This document shows, piece by piece, positions 33,802 through 44,830 of a stretch of 64,000 bases of DNA. Below the pieces are notes generated by a model. It made no database searches. It had not been told where the DNA came from and saw only the letters and a program-made list of their open reading frames with translations. Location: assembly GCA_964017065.1 (NCBI GenBank), contig OZ024790.1, forward strand, positions 7,815,864 to 7,879,863, given 5' to 3'. The stretch's first letter is position 1, and the number at the start of each line of letters is the position of its first letter. Made by a program: the position numbers and the translations under genes. This DNA comes from Haliclona indistincta. Its lineage: Eukaryota > Porifera > Demospongiae > Haplosclerida > Chalinidae.

Positions 33802-36054
33802 ATGTCTACATGTACTAGCACTGACCTATGTCTTTCAAACTTCTTGGAGCAGACAGCAGAAGCTACTGATTGGTACTTGCTCGGGGCTTTTATGAACTTG
33901 CCTCCGAAGGATCTCACCCTAATAGAGAAGCAGTTTTCGAGCGGTGGACCTACGCGATGCAAAGCAGAACTGTTCAATGTGTGGATGAAGCGGACACCCA
34001 ATGCCTCGTGGGAACCGATCGCAGCAGCTCTGGAGAAATCAGGAGAAACTGCACTGGCTGAAAATATCCGCAAGCTGTCCGTTTCTGTCCCGAATAACTC
34101 GCACGCTGATTCATCAGTAATGGTGCTAAAAATAGAATTGAATCTTGTCGACTTCTTTTCGACGTTGGAGAGTGAATTTGCTGTCGTGGTAACAAATCTC
34201 AAGATGTCTCTTGAAGAAAAGCAAGTCTCACTGAAGAAACTAGGAAGATTTCTAGACACTCGCCTCGATCTAGATGGAGAGTTATCACAGGCTGTCAGTA
34301 TCGATGATCTTCTCCAGCAGATCAAACCGCACTTCTGTTTATTCAACACCGTTGTTCTGAAAGAAATTGTAGAGAATTTTGTTGGAGAGCCTATAAAACA
34401 ACAGCTACGAGAGTTTAAGAGTAAAGTCGAGGAATTCACTGATACTACGACAATGTCTCTTTTGAAGGAGGTTGAATTTTTGAATCAATTTACCTCAGCA
34501 GATCTGCCACAAGTCATCTTCAAGCTGACCGGCTTCTGGCCCAGTGTAACTATCAAACGATTTCAGAGGTTCGTTGATCATGTATTTGAAGCCAACTCGA
34601 GTGCTCTTACTCACATTCGTGTGAAACAAGGCTGCATTTGTGTAACATGGTATGCTCGTAAATCAGCCATTGCATCTCTAGCTGCTCGAGCCCAAGAGAA
34701 GGTGCTGTTTATGCGACATGTTGGAGTTCTGAGTCTGAGCGTAGGAGACACTGTGATCCTGGAGCAAGAAGAAACAGAGGAAGAAGAAACAGACTTGAGC
34801 TCAGCACTGATACAAGCCATTACTGCTGATTGTACAGAGGCTGTAGAGTTTTTACTCTTCCTTGGTGCAGATCCTAACTGCACCTCAGCAAATGAAACCA
34901 CACCTCTCATTCTTGCCTGCACAAACAATTCTATCAGCATCACTAAAATGCTTCTCAGAGCTGAGGCAGATGTCAATGCGCAAGGCAATCGTGGTATCAC
35001 TGCTCTTAAGATGGCATGTAGCTCAAGAACACCAAGCATGGATTTAGTGGAGCTACTAGTTCAGTTCGGAGCTCACTTTGTACTTCCAGATGAAAAAATA
35101 CAGCCAGCACTTGAAATTGCTGCAATGCACGGTCACGCAGATATTGTCCAGTATCTGATCAGTGAAGGGGCTCCAGTAAATGCGCTGGATGGAGATAATG
35201 GGACTGCACTCATAGTTGCTTGTTACTTTGAACATGCTGAAATCGTTCATATTCTTCTTGATCATGGAGCTGATCCAAATATACAAGACAAGGAAAATGC
35301 TTCTTCGCTTCATTATGCTTGCTTGAAGCAGATGACAGTAGGTGTGGAGCTTCTCCTGGCATATGGAGCAGATCACGGCTTACAAGACGAGAAAGGATCC
35401 ACACCACTTATGTTTGCTTGTATTAGAAAGAATCGTGCAATGGATCCCTCTATTTTAGCTCTAGTACTTTCAGCTGGTGCTGACCCCAATGCTCAAAATG
35501 ACATAGATTCTACAGCTCTCATAGTTGCTGCTCATTATGACTACAAAGAAGGTGTTACAATTTTGCTAAATGCAGGAGCAAATGTGAATATTCAGAATAA
35601 ATTTGGAATATCTGCTCTTCATGAGGCAGCTGAAAATGGACATTTGCCTATCTCAGAACTTCTCCTAGCATCAGGTGCCCAAGCCTCACTCACTGACAGT
35701 GGTGGTATGACACCGCTTGACTATGCCCTTGATAACAACCATCACAATGTATGCCAACTACTTCTTGCAAGCATAGACTCCAACCCACTACCAGCCGTGA
35801 CTGAGGGCACAGACACTAGTAGAACACATGTAGAGGACACTGACTTAAGCTTATTCATGAATGAAACAATAGAACAAGAAGCAAAACCTACACACAGGCG
35901 AAGGCGCAGCCAAATAAGTCAACACAGCAGTGCTTTCTCCGCACTCGATCAGCTTCGATATGCTCTAGATTATCCATTCTCACCAGATGATACTATCAAA
36001 CACCACCAAACTGACGAGGAAGAGGAAACAATAAAACCTGAATCAAGTAATTAA
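33802..36054 (+). CDS. Death-domain/ankyrin protein, copy G (alpha), intact
   Basis: 750 residues from ATG 33,802 (MSTCTSTDLCLSNF); 33,673 is in frame but lies in the promoter palindrome region. Death domain about residues 7-92 (one change, NASWEPIA). Alpha linker LSVSVPNNS; core with DDLLQQIKPHFCLFNT and REFKSKVEEFTD. Acidic patch and ten ankyrin repeats, several of the B/I/K type (FEHAEIVHILLDHGAD, KGSTPLMFACIRKNRAMDPS). Tail RRRRSQISQHSSAFSALDQL. It is the only intact alpha copy with the GC-palindrome promoter; L is the other intact alpha copy. Confidence 0.8.
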   Translation: MSTCTSTDLCLSNFLEQTAEATDWYLLGAFMNLPPKDLTLIEKQFSSGGPTRCKAELFNVWMKRTPNASWEPIAAALEKSGETALAENIRKLSVSVPNNSHADSSVMVLKIELNLVDFFSTLESEFAVVVTNLKMSLEEKQVSLKKLGRFLDTRLDLDGELSQAVSIDDLLQQIKPHFCLFNTVVLKEIVENFVGEPIKQQLREFKSKVEEFTDTTTMSLLKEVEFLNQFTSADLPQVIFKLTGFWPSVTIKRFQRFVDHVFEANSSALTHIRVKQGCICVTWYARKSAIASLAARAQEKVLFMRHVGVLSLSVGDTVILEQEETEEEETDLSSALIQAITADCTEAVEFLLFLGADPNCTSANETTPLILACTNNSISITKMLLRAEADVNAQGNRGITALKMACSSRTPSMDLVELLVQFGAHFVLPDEKIQPALEIAAMHGHADIVQYLISEGAPVNALDGDNGTALIVACYFEHAEIVHILLDHGADPNIQDKENASSLHYACLKQMTVGVELLLAYGADHGLQDEKGSTPLMFACIRKNRAMDPSILALVLSAGADPNAQNDIDSTALIVAAHYDYKEGVTILLNAGANVNIQNKFGISALHEAAENGHLPISELLLASGAQASLTDSGGMTPLDYALDNNHHNVCQLLLASIDSNPLPAVTEGTDTSRTHVEDTDLSLFMNETIEQEAKPTHRRRRSQISQHSSAFSALDQLRYALDYPFSPDDTIKHHQTDEEEETIKPESSN

Positions 36055-36350
36055 AATTAATTTTTGTAACAATGATTTGCGCACAACATAATTGATTTGC
36101 GCATTAATTTTTATACGAATATCTAAACTCAGTGTTCAACACAAATGAAATCAACTGTTTTCATGTCAGTGGTGATGTAGATTACAGGTCATGGTAGGGC
36201 TCAAGTGAAGTCAAGCGGCTCAATTTGTGCATACCTTTCTCCAGCCTTTCTCTGTACAAATACTACTGCATGATAGTCACGGTTATTAGCATGCGTGGGC
36301 TCTCTTCTGATACGGCTTCTCACTAGAGGAGTTTGTCTATCAAACCGGAA
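36055..36350. other. Type-2 upstream flank of copy H
   Basis: No gene; same conserved flank as upstream of C, F, J, L, M. Confidence 0.45.
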
Positions 36351-38609
36351 ATGTCTACTAGCACGGAGCTTAGTCTTTCAAACTTCTTGGAGCATACAGC
36401 AGAAGCTACTGATTGGTACTTGCTCGGGGCGTTTATGAAGTTACCTTCCAAAGATCTCACGCTCATAGAGAAGCAGTTTTCGAGCGGTGGACCTACGCGA
36501 TGTAAAGCAGAACTGTTCAATGTGTGGACGAAGCGGACACCCAATGCCTCGTGGGAACTGATCGCAGCAGCTCTGGAGAAATCGGGAGAAACTGCACTGG
36601 CTGAAAATATCCGCAAAAGTTGCGTTCTGTCGACACTTGCATCTCAACCATCTGCTTCTGCCGCATCAACTGTAAGTGTAGTGCCGATAGACAAGGGCCT
36701 TGTGGTTTCCTTTTCAACATTGGAGAGAGAATTTGCTGTTATAGTCAAGAATCTTGAGGTGTTGCTGAAAAAAAAGAAGATATCATTAATGGAACTGGGA
36801 AGATTTTTGGATATTCGTCTCGATATAGATGGAGAGTTAGCAAAAATAAATGATATTGACGATCTTCTCCAACAGATCCGACCACACTTCTGTTTATTCA
36901 ACACAGTGATTCTGAAAGACATTGTAGAAGAGTTTGTAGGAAAGCCATTGAAAAAACAACTTGAGAAGTATGAGTGTGAACTAGAAAAATTCACCAAAAT
37001 TGCCGAAATATCTCTCTTAGAGAAAGTTAAATTTCTTGATCAATCTAGCTCAGCAGATATGCCACAAGTCATCTTCAAGCTGACCGGCTTCTGGCCCAGT
37101 GTAACTATCAAACGATTTCAAAGGTTCGTTGATCATGTATTTGAAGCCAACTCGAGTGCTCTTACTCACATTCGTGTGAAACAAGGCTGCATTTGTGTAA
37201 CATGGTATGCTCGTAAATCAGCCATTGCATCTCTAGCTGCTCGAGCCCAAGAGAAGGTGCTGTTTATGCGACATGTTGGAGTTCTGAGTCTGAGCGTAGG
37301 AGACACTGTGATCCTGGAGCAAGAAGAAACAGAGGAAGAAGAAACAGACTTGAGCTCAGCACTGATACAAGCCATTACTGCTGATTGTACAGAGGCTGTA
37401 GAGTTTTTACTCTTCCTTGGTGCAGATCCTAACTGCACCTCAGAAAATGAAACCACACCTCTCATTCTTGCCTGCATGAACAATTCTATCAGCATCACTA
37501 AACTACTTATCAAAGCTGAGGCAAATGTTAATGTGAAAGACAAGTTAGATACCACTGCTCTGAAGATGGCATGCAGCTTTAAAATACCGAATAAAATGCT
37601 AATTGATCTACTAGTTCAATTTGGAGCTCAGTTTGTCGTACCAGGTGAAATACAGTCGGCACTTGGAATTGCTGCGCAGGAAGGTCACACTGATATCGTT
37701 CAGTATCTGATCAGTAAAGGGGCTCCAGTAAACGCACAGGGCATATACGGTGCAAATTCACTTAACAATGCCTGTTGGCACAAACATGCTGATACTGTAC
37801 GCATTCTTCTTGATAATGGAGCTGATCCCAATATACAAGACCAGAACAACAACACAGCACTTCATGTTGCTTGTTATAAGCAAATGACAGTAGGTGTGGA
37901 GCTTCTTCTAGCATATGGAGCAGATCATAGCTTGCGAAGCAAAGATAAAACTACACCTCTCATGTATGCTTGCTTCAAAGAAGGTGACCTCACAATGGAT
38001 CCCTCCATTTTGATTCTGCTACTTTCAGCTGGTGCTGATCACAATTCTCAAAACGAAAAAGATTTTACAGCTCTCATAGTTGCTGCTCGTTTTGGCTACA
38101 AAGAAGGTGTTACAGTTTTGCTAAATGCAGGAGCAATTGTGAATAATCAGAACAAATTTGGAATGACTGCTCTTCATGAGGCAGCTGTAAATGGATTCCT
38201 AGCTATATCAGAACTTCTCCTAGCATCAGGTGCCCAAGCCTCACTCACTGACAATGATGGTATGACACCACTTGACTATGCCCTTGATAACAACCATCAC
38301 GATGTGTGCCAACTACTTCTTGCTAGCATAGACTCCGACCCACTACCAGCCATGACCGAGAGCACCGGCACCAGTGGAACACGTGTAGAGGACACTGACT
38401 TGAGCTTATTTATGAATGAAACAATAGAACAAGAACCAACACCTCTACACAGGCGAAGGCGCAGCCAAATAAGTCAACACAGCAGTGGTTTCTCTACACT
38501 TGATCAGCTTCGATATGCTCTAGAGTATCCACTCTCACCAGATGATACTATCAAACACCACCTAGCTGATGAAGAAGAAGAAACAAAAAAACCTGAATCA
38601 AGTAATTAA
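36351..38609 (+). CDS. Death-domain/ankyrin protein, copy H (beta), intact
   Basis: 752 residues from ATG 36,351 (758 from 36,333). Death domain about residues 6-90 (ELSLSNFLEHTAEATDW). The beta linker reads SVVPIDKGL; core LLKKKKISLMELGRF, then EYECELEKFTKI-type helices and GFWPSVTIKRFQRF. Acidic patch and ten ankyrin repeats with individual changes (NVKDKLDT, NSLNNACWHK, ADHNSQNEKD). Tail SQISQHSSGFSTLDQL. No membrane segment. A decayed SRCR leader region follows downstream. Confidence 0.8.
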   Translation: MSTSTELSLSNFLEHTAEATDWYLLGAFMKLPSKDLTLIEKQFSSGGPTRCKAELFNVWTKRTPNASWELIAAALEKSGETALAENIRKSCVLSTLASQPSASAASTVSVVPIDKGLVVSFSTLEREFAVIVKNLEVLLKKKKISLMELGRFLDIRLDIDGELAKINDIDDLLQQIRPHFCLFNTVILKDIVEEFVGKPLKKQLEKYECELEKFTKIAEISLLEKVKFLDQSSSADMPQVIFKLTGFWPSVTIKRFQRFVDHVFEANSSALTHIRVKQGCICVTWYARKSAIASLAARAQEKVLFMRHVGVLSLSVGDTVILEQEETEEEETDLSSALIQAITADCTEAVEFLLFLGADPNCTSENETTPLILACMNNSISITKLLIKAEANVNVKDKLDTTALKMACSFKIPNKMLIDLLVQFGAQFVVPGEIQSALGIAAQEGHTDIVQYLISKGAPVNAQGIYGANSLNNACWHKHADTVRILLDNGADPNIQDQNNNTALHVACYKQMTVGVELLLAYGADHSLRSKDKTTPLMYACFKEGDLTMDPSILILLLSAGADHNSQNEKDFTALIVAARFGYKEGVTVLLNAGAIVNNQNKFGMTALHEAAVNGFLAISELLLASGAQASLTDNDGMTPLDYALDNNHHDVCQLLLASIDSDPLPAMTESTGTSGTRVEDTDLSLFMNETIEQEPTPLHRRRRSQISQHSSGFSTLDQLRYALEYPLSPDDTIKHHLADEEEETKKPESSN

Positions 38610-38961
38610 AATTTTGTAACAATGGTTTGCGTACAATAATAATCTCATTGATTTTAATACAAAATAATATCTATACCACATAAAGTCAATGTTCAAACAA
38701 CTGAAATCAACTGTCTCTGTCAGTGGTAGCATAGATTGCAGGTGGTGCCCTAGCAGCATGGCAGCTCAATTTGCACATACCTTTCTCTGCACTAAATTAC
38801 TAAGTTACTATAATTTTGCATACTTAATTTGGTACTTACATTTTTCTATGGTATCAAGAGAGTTGGTATCTGCATGTGTAGGCTCTCTTCTGATACGGCT
38901 CCTCATGATGAGGACCTCGACTACCAAACCGGAAATCAAAAGGAGTGCTCACTCTAAGCTA
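38610..38961. other. 3' flank of copy H
   Basis: No gene; homologous to the flanks after F and M. Confidence 0.5.
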
Positions 38962-39123
38962 CAGTGGAACCTCTCAATATGTGCCTCAAACACGGAGCAG
39001 CCTCTATAATGTGGACACTGCATTTGATCCCAAATCATTAACAACCCCTGAAATCAGGACATCTCTCTAATCAGGACGATATTTGTGGGTCCCAAGGGTG
39101 TCTGGATTAGAGAGGTTCTACTG
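38962..39123. mobile_element. Pogo-like MITE
   Basis: 162 bp with CAGTGGAACC and TTCTACTG ends, TA at 38,960-38,961 and 39,124-39,125. Confidence 0.7.
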
Positions 39124-39239
39124 TAGCACTAAACTCGACTGCAGACCAACCGAAGCATGAAAATGCCTCAAAGCGGTTATGTTCTTTTCTTCAAGACTAA
39201 CTACTTGTAACTGTTGATGTCTATCCACATAAGAGATTG

Positions 39240-39575
39240 ATCATTACCTGAAGCTACAGACAACTTGAGCTGCTGTGGTGCCCAAAGATTATCACACACT
39301 GTGCCCCATGTTGAGTTTAGACACATCTCCACTGTGCCCTCTCTTGCTGTCAATCCTCCTACCACCCGAAGGGCACCATTACTGATACAGCTGGCTGATG
39401 TGAGAGACTGATTAAGCTGCTAATCAAGCTAACTGCCATTTTTTGCAGCAAGACAAGTTTCTACAGTTGATACTATCATAGGGGCAGCTAAACAACTGTG
39501 CAGGCATTACCTGAGGACGAGACTGCTGCATGTATCACCAAGACACATCGCCATTATAGATAGAGCATCATGCGA
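39240..39575 (-). pseudogene. SRCR receptor #6 remnant (5' end only)
   Basis: Minus-strand first SRCR half-exon (about 39,256-39,395) with a 1-bp and a longer deletion around the CRQLGY position, a decayed micro-exon zone, and a leader exon near 39,506-39,573 that now has a stop after MMLYL. The rest of the receptor is gone. Confidence 0.6.
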
Positions 39576-39704
39576 ACAATTACACGTGGGCATTAAAGAA
39601 GAGCCTGAGCGAGCACCTTTCTGAGAGCTCGGGAGCCACGCCCGAACGAGAGCATCGGGCGGGACTTGTTGGTGGGTGGTATTTGTTTTGTAAACGAAAA
39701 CAAA
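39576..39704. promoter_or_regulatory. SRCR #6 / DD-ANK copy I divergent promoter
   Basis: ACACGTGGGCATTA, GAGCCTGAGCGAG (39,601-39,613), and the GC-box pair GCCACGCCCGA (39,635-39,645) / TCGGGCGGGAC (39,655-39,665), then GTAAACGAAAAC before the ATG at 39,705. Confidence 0.5.
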
Positions 39705-41951
39705 ATGTCTACATGTACTAGCACTGACCTATGTCTTTCAAACTTCTTGGAGCAGACAGCAGAAGCTACTGATTGGTACTTGCTCGGGGTGTTTATGAAC
39801 TTGCCTCCGAAGGATCTCACCCTCATAGAGAAGCAGTTTTCGAGCGGTGGACCTACGCGATGCAAAGCAGAACTGTTCAATGTGTGGACGAAGCGGACAC
39901 CCAATGCCTCGTGGGAACTGATCGCAGCAGCTCTGGAGAAATCAGGAGAAACCGCACTGGCTGAAAATATCCGCAAGCTGTCCGTTTCTGTCCCGAATAA
40001 CTCGCTCGCTGATTCATCAGCAATGGTGCTAAAAATAGAATCGAATCTTGTCGACTTCTTTTCGACGTTGGAGAGTGATTTTGCTGTCTTGGTAACAAAT
40101 CTCAAGATGTCTCTTGAAGAAAAGCAAGTCTCACTGAAGAAACTAGGAAGATTTCTAGACACTCGCCTCGATCTAGATGGAGAGTTATCACAGGGCGAGG
40201 CTGTCAGTATCGATGATCTATTACAGCAGATCAAACCGCACTTCTGTTTATTCAACACTGTTGTTCTGAAAGAAATTGTAGAAAATTTTGTTGGAGAGCC
40301 TATAAAACAACAGCTATGCGAGTATAGGAGTAAAGTTGAGGAATTCACTGAAACTACCACAATGTCTCTTTTGAAGGAGGTTGAATTTTTGAATCAGTTT
40401 ACCTCAGCAGATATGCCAAAAGTCATCTTCAAGCTGACCGGCTTCTGGCCCAGTGTTACTATCAAACGATTTCAGAAGTTCGTTGATCACGTATTTAAAG
40501 CCAACTCGAGTGCTCTTACTCACATTGATGTGGAAGAAGGCTGCATTTGTGTAACATGGTATGCTCGTAAATCAGCCATTGCATCTCTAGCTGCTCGAGC
40601 CCAAGAGAAGGTGCTGTTTATGCGACATGTTGGAGTTCTGAGTCTGAGTGTAGGAGACACTGTGATCCTGGAGCAAGAAGAAACAGAGGAAGAAGAAACA
40701 GACTTGAGCTCAGCACTGATACAAGCCATTACTGCTGATTGTACAGAGGCTGTAGAGTTTTTACTCTTCCTTGGTGCAGATCCTAACTGCACCTCAGCAA
40801 GTGGAACCACGTACACCTCTCATTCTTGCCTGCGCAAACAAGTCTATCAGCATCGCTAAACTACTCCTCAGAGCTGAGGCAAATGTCGATGCGCAAGACT
40901 GTCGTGGTATCACTGCTCTTAAGATGGCAGGTAGCTCAAGAACACCAAACATGGATTTAGTGGAGCTACTAGTTCAGTTCGGAGCTCGCTTAGTAATTCC
41001 AGATGAAAAAATACAGCCAGCACTTGAAATTGCTGCAATGCATGGTCACACAGATATTGTCCAGTATCTGATCAGTGAAGGGGCTCCAGTGAATGCGCTG
41101 GATGGAGATAACGGGACTGCACTCATAGCTGCTTGTTACTTTAAACATGCTGAAATTGTTCATATTCTTCTTGATCGTGGAGCTGATCCAAATATACAAG
41201 ACAAAGAAAACGCTTCTGCACTTCATTTTGCTTGCTTGAAGCAGATGACAGTAGGTGTGGAGCTTCTTCTGGCATATGGAGCAGATCACGGCTTACAAGA
41301 TGAGAAAGGATCCACACCGCTTATGTTCGCTTGTATTAGAAAGAATCATGCAATGGATCCCTCTATTTTAGCTCTACTAATTTCAGCTAGTGCTGACCCC
41401 AATGCTCAAAATAACATACATTCTACAGCTCTCATAGTTACTATGGCTACAAAGAAGGTATTTCAGTTTTGCTAAATGCAGGGGCAAATGTGAACATTCA
41501 GAACAAATTTGGAATAACTGCTCTTCATGAGGCAGCTGTAAATGGATTCCTAGCTATCTCAGAACTTCTCCTAGCATCAGGTGCCCAAGCCTCACTCACT
41601 GACAATGCTGGTATGACACCGCTTGACTATGCCCTTGATAACAACCATCACGATGTGTGCCAACTACTTCTTGCAAGCATAGACTTCGACCCACTACCAG
41701 TCGTGACCGAGAGCACAGACACCAGTGGAACACGTGTGGAGGACACTGACTTAAGCTTATTCATGAATGAAACAATTGAAGAAGAATCAAAACTATTGTT
41801 CGAAAAGGAAAGTCAGTACAGCAGTGCTTTCTCCACACTTGATGAGCTTCGATATGCTCTAGAGTATCCACTTTCACCAGCTGATGCTATCAAACACCAC
41901 CAAGCTGACGAAGAAGAAGAAGAAACAAGAAAACCCGAATCAAGTAATTAG
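39705..41951 (+). pseudogene. DD-ANK copy I (alpha), two frameshifts
   Basis: ATG 39,705 (MSTCTSTDLCLSNF). Death domain and core are intact with some unique changes (HIDVEEGC in place of HIRVKQGC). A 4-bp insertion at about 40,811 (ACCACGTACACC against ACCACACC) breaks ankyrin repeat 2, and a 7-bp deletion near 41,447 breaks the eighth repeat. The tail is open to 41,951. Otherwise full length. Confidence 0.8.
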
Positions 41952-42215
41952 TAACAATGACTTGCATACAACATAGTTGCATTAATTTTTTACGAATATC
42001 TAAATCTGTGTTCAACACAAATGAAATCAACTGTTTTCAAGTCAGTGGTAATTTAGATTGCAGGTCATGGTATAGGGCTCTAGTGAGTCAAGCGGCTCAA
42101 TTTGTGCATACCTTTCTCTGTACAAATACTCTGCATGATAGTCACGGTTATTAGTATGCGTAGGCTCTCTTCTGATACGGCTTCTCACAAGAGGAGTTTG
42201 TCCACCAAACCGGAA
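41952..42215. other. Type-2 upstream flank of copy J
   Basis: No gene; conserved flank block. Confidence 0.45.
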
Positions 42216-43452
42216 ATGTTTACTAGCATGGAGCTTTGTCTTTCAAACTTCTTGGAGCAGACAGCAGAAGCTACTGATTGGTACTTGCTCGGGGCGTTTA
42301 TGAACTTACCTCCCAAAGATCTCACGCTCATAGAGAAGCAGTTTTCGAGCGGTGGACCTACGCGATGTAAAGCAGAACTGTTCAATGTGTGGATGAAGCG
42401 GACACCCAATGCCTCGTGGGAACTGATCGCAGCAGCTCTGGAGAAATTAGGAGAAACTGCACTGGCCGAGAAGATTCACAAGCTGTCTACCGTCCAGATC
42501 AACTCGTGTGCTGATTCGTCTGCCGTCGTTGTGCTGAAAATAGAATCTAGTCTTGTCGACTTCTTTTTGATACTGGAGAGTGAATTTGCTGCTGTGGTAA
42601 CTAATCTCAAGATGTCTCTTGAGGAAAAGCAGGTCTCACTGAAAAAACTAGGAAGATTTCTAGACACTCGTCTTGATCTAGATGGAGAGTCAATGTTATC
42701 CCACTTTGTCAGTATCGACGACATTTTCCAACGGATCAAACCACACTTCTGTTTATTCAACACTGTAATTCTGAAAGACATTGTAGAGAATTTTGTCGGA
42801 GAGCCATTAAAAGAGCAGCTGCAAGAGTATAAGAGTAAAGTTGATAAATTCACTGAAACTACCACAATGTCTCTTCTGAAGAAAGTGGAATTTCTTGATC
42901 AATCTAGCTCAGCAGATCTGCCTCAAGTCATCTTCAAGCTGACCGGCTTCTGGCCCAGTGTTACTATCAAACGATTTCAGAGGTTCGTTGATCATGTATT
43001 TGAAGCCAACTCGAGTGCTCTTACTCACATTCGTGTGAAACAAGGCTGCATTTGTGTAACATGGTATGCTCGTAAATCAGCCATTGCATCTCTAGCTGCT
43101 CGAGCCCAAGAGAAGGTGCTGTTTATGCGACATGTTGGAGTTCTGAATCTGAGCGTAGGAGACACTGTGATCCTGGAGCAAGAAGAAACAGAGGAAGAAG
43201 AAACAGACTTGAACTCAGCACTGATACAAGCCATTACTGCTGATTGTACAGAGGCTGTAGAGTTTTTACTCTTCCTTGGTGCAGATCCTAACTGCACCTC
43301 AGCAAATGAAACCACACCTCTCATTCTTGCCTGCAGGAACAATTCTATCAGCATCACTAAACTACTTCTCAAAGCTGAGGCAATTGTTAATGCGCAAGAC
43401 AAGTTACATACCACTGCTCTGAAGATGGCATGTAGGTTTAAAATACCGAATA

Positions 43453-44830
43453 ATTGCCGAGCGCCTTAGCGCGAGGCATGTAATCGCGGAGTACTGTGTC
43501 GAAATTGTATGTTTGTATATATGTATATATATATATATATATGTCACGCTTAGGAATGCAATCAGTCCATATGGCGAGGCCCATACTGTAGTATTGTATG
43601 CGAGGGCCACGAGGGCAGCAATTGCAAGGCCCCGGGATTGCACGTTCTTTCATAACTACTCGACGTTATTTCATAACTCGACTACAAAATGGACGATTCG
43701 ACTTCCCATCTCGCTTTCCGTGCACCGCCCTCATCAGCGATACTGTGACTGATGCTGCAGCAAGAATCAGGGCTTTGGCGCGGGAGGGGAAGCGCAGACA
43801 GCGTGAATTTGATGAGAGACACCACTGCTACTCGGTAAAAACATAATCCCGCGCTGTATTTACTTAGTCTGGAGACCCGCCCCTTTCGCATTAAGAGGAA
43901 AGGGTCTGGTCGCTTCAGTACCAATCAGTTGTACCAGTGGAATTTAAATTACGTCACATTTTCACGTGTTAATTAGTAACAAAATGGCGGCAGTCAGTGT
44001 GCTGTTTTCTTTATCGATCTAGCTCACAAAATCGGCGGAAGAAGCAACCTTCGGTCAGCTTAAAAATTAAACTATGACATCTTATTCAAGCGCCAATGAA
44101 AGCAGGCAAAGCATAGACACTTTCTGTACCGTGTTTACAACCTAGGTTACAAAGTCGAGCGTACAAGCCAGCTCTAGCATTCTTACTTACAACCATTACG
44201 TTCAGTAGCTCGTTCGTGACATTTGCATGGTCACAACAGGTGTACAGCGCGTTTACTGCAGCCAATACGGCGTGATTTCTAGGCGAACGTTCGTAGCTTA
44301 TGAATATTCATTATTTATTGATTCTGCCGTGCGTTTCTGCAATCTGATTGGACCTCAAGAATCCCTGCGCTGTGGTACGGGTACTGTATGCTGAAGCGAC
44401 CAGACCCTTTCCTCTTAATGCGAAAGGGGCGGGTCTCCAGACTAGTATTTACTCTCCATTACAAATAATAGAGCAAACAGACTTTCACACCTTCGAATTC
44501 GTGAAAGGGCTAACAAAAGACTGTCTGCAGAAACTGAAGAACAGGTTATGATTCTTGACTCAATGCTAAGACATTTCATGCTTATGACTCCTCCTTTTTC
44601 CCGGACACTGTTAAACTATATGGAACCTGCTGTTCATGAGAAAGTTGTCCCTGCAGCAGATTGTCTCCGCTTCATCCCTCTCTGTTTTCAAGAGAGATAT
44701 TTGTGGCTATCGATCTAATTTAATCTAGTAACTTATGTTGTTTGTCTTTTCTTTTGGTTGGTACCATGCATTATTATTATTAATGAATTTTATTTCCGTG
44801 CGAGGCAAATACATGCTGTAAGTATACCTA
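43453..44830. mobile_element. Insertion in copy J starting with a TGCC hairpin
   Basis: About 1.38 kb, absent from all other copies at this position. The left end folds as TGCCGAGCGC-CTTA-GCGCGAGGCA (43,455-43,478). The right end contains GTGCGAGGCAAATAC. It includes an AT microsatellite (about 43,509-43,541) and a nested MITE. A stretch open from about 44,454 to 44,718 (ANRLSHLRIRERANKRLSAE, then FQERYLWLSI) looks coding-like but has no recognised family. Confidence 0.6.
43865..44444. mobile_element. Nested MITE with 54-bp inverted ends, 9-bp target duplication
   Basis: Left end TAGTCTGGAGACCCGCCCCT from 43,865. The right end is its reverse complement, to 44,444 (CTCCAGACTA), near-perfect over about 54 bp. 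GTATTTACT occurs at 43,856-43,864 and 44,445-44,453. A 9-bp duplication fits Mutator-like elements. 580 bp, no transposase. Confidence 0.8.

Noticed and set aside
34611..35039. Long antisense reading frame (about 125-140 codons) opposite the acidic patch and core, present in most DD-ANK copies
   Set aside because: It follows from the near-invariant sense sequence; composition is Ser/Arg/Ala-biased, it matches no family, and it varies where sense codons vary.
36644..36997. Antisense reading frame of about 117 codons opposite the linker and first core half
   Set aside because: Shadow of the sense gene; changes with every sense indel and has no start or splice context.
43509..43541. AT-rich run as a replication origin or promoter
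   Set aside because: Plain (TA)n microsatellite inside an insertion.
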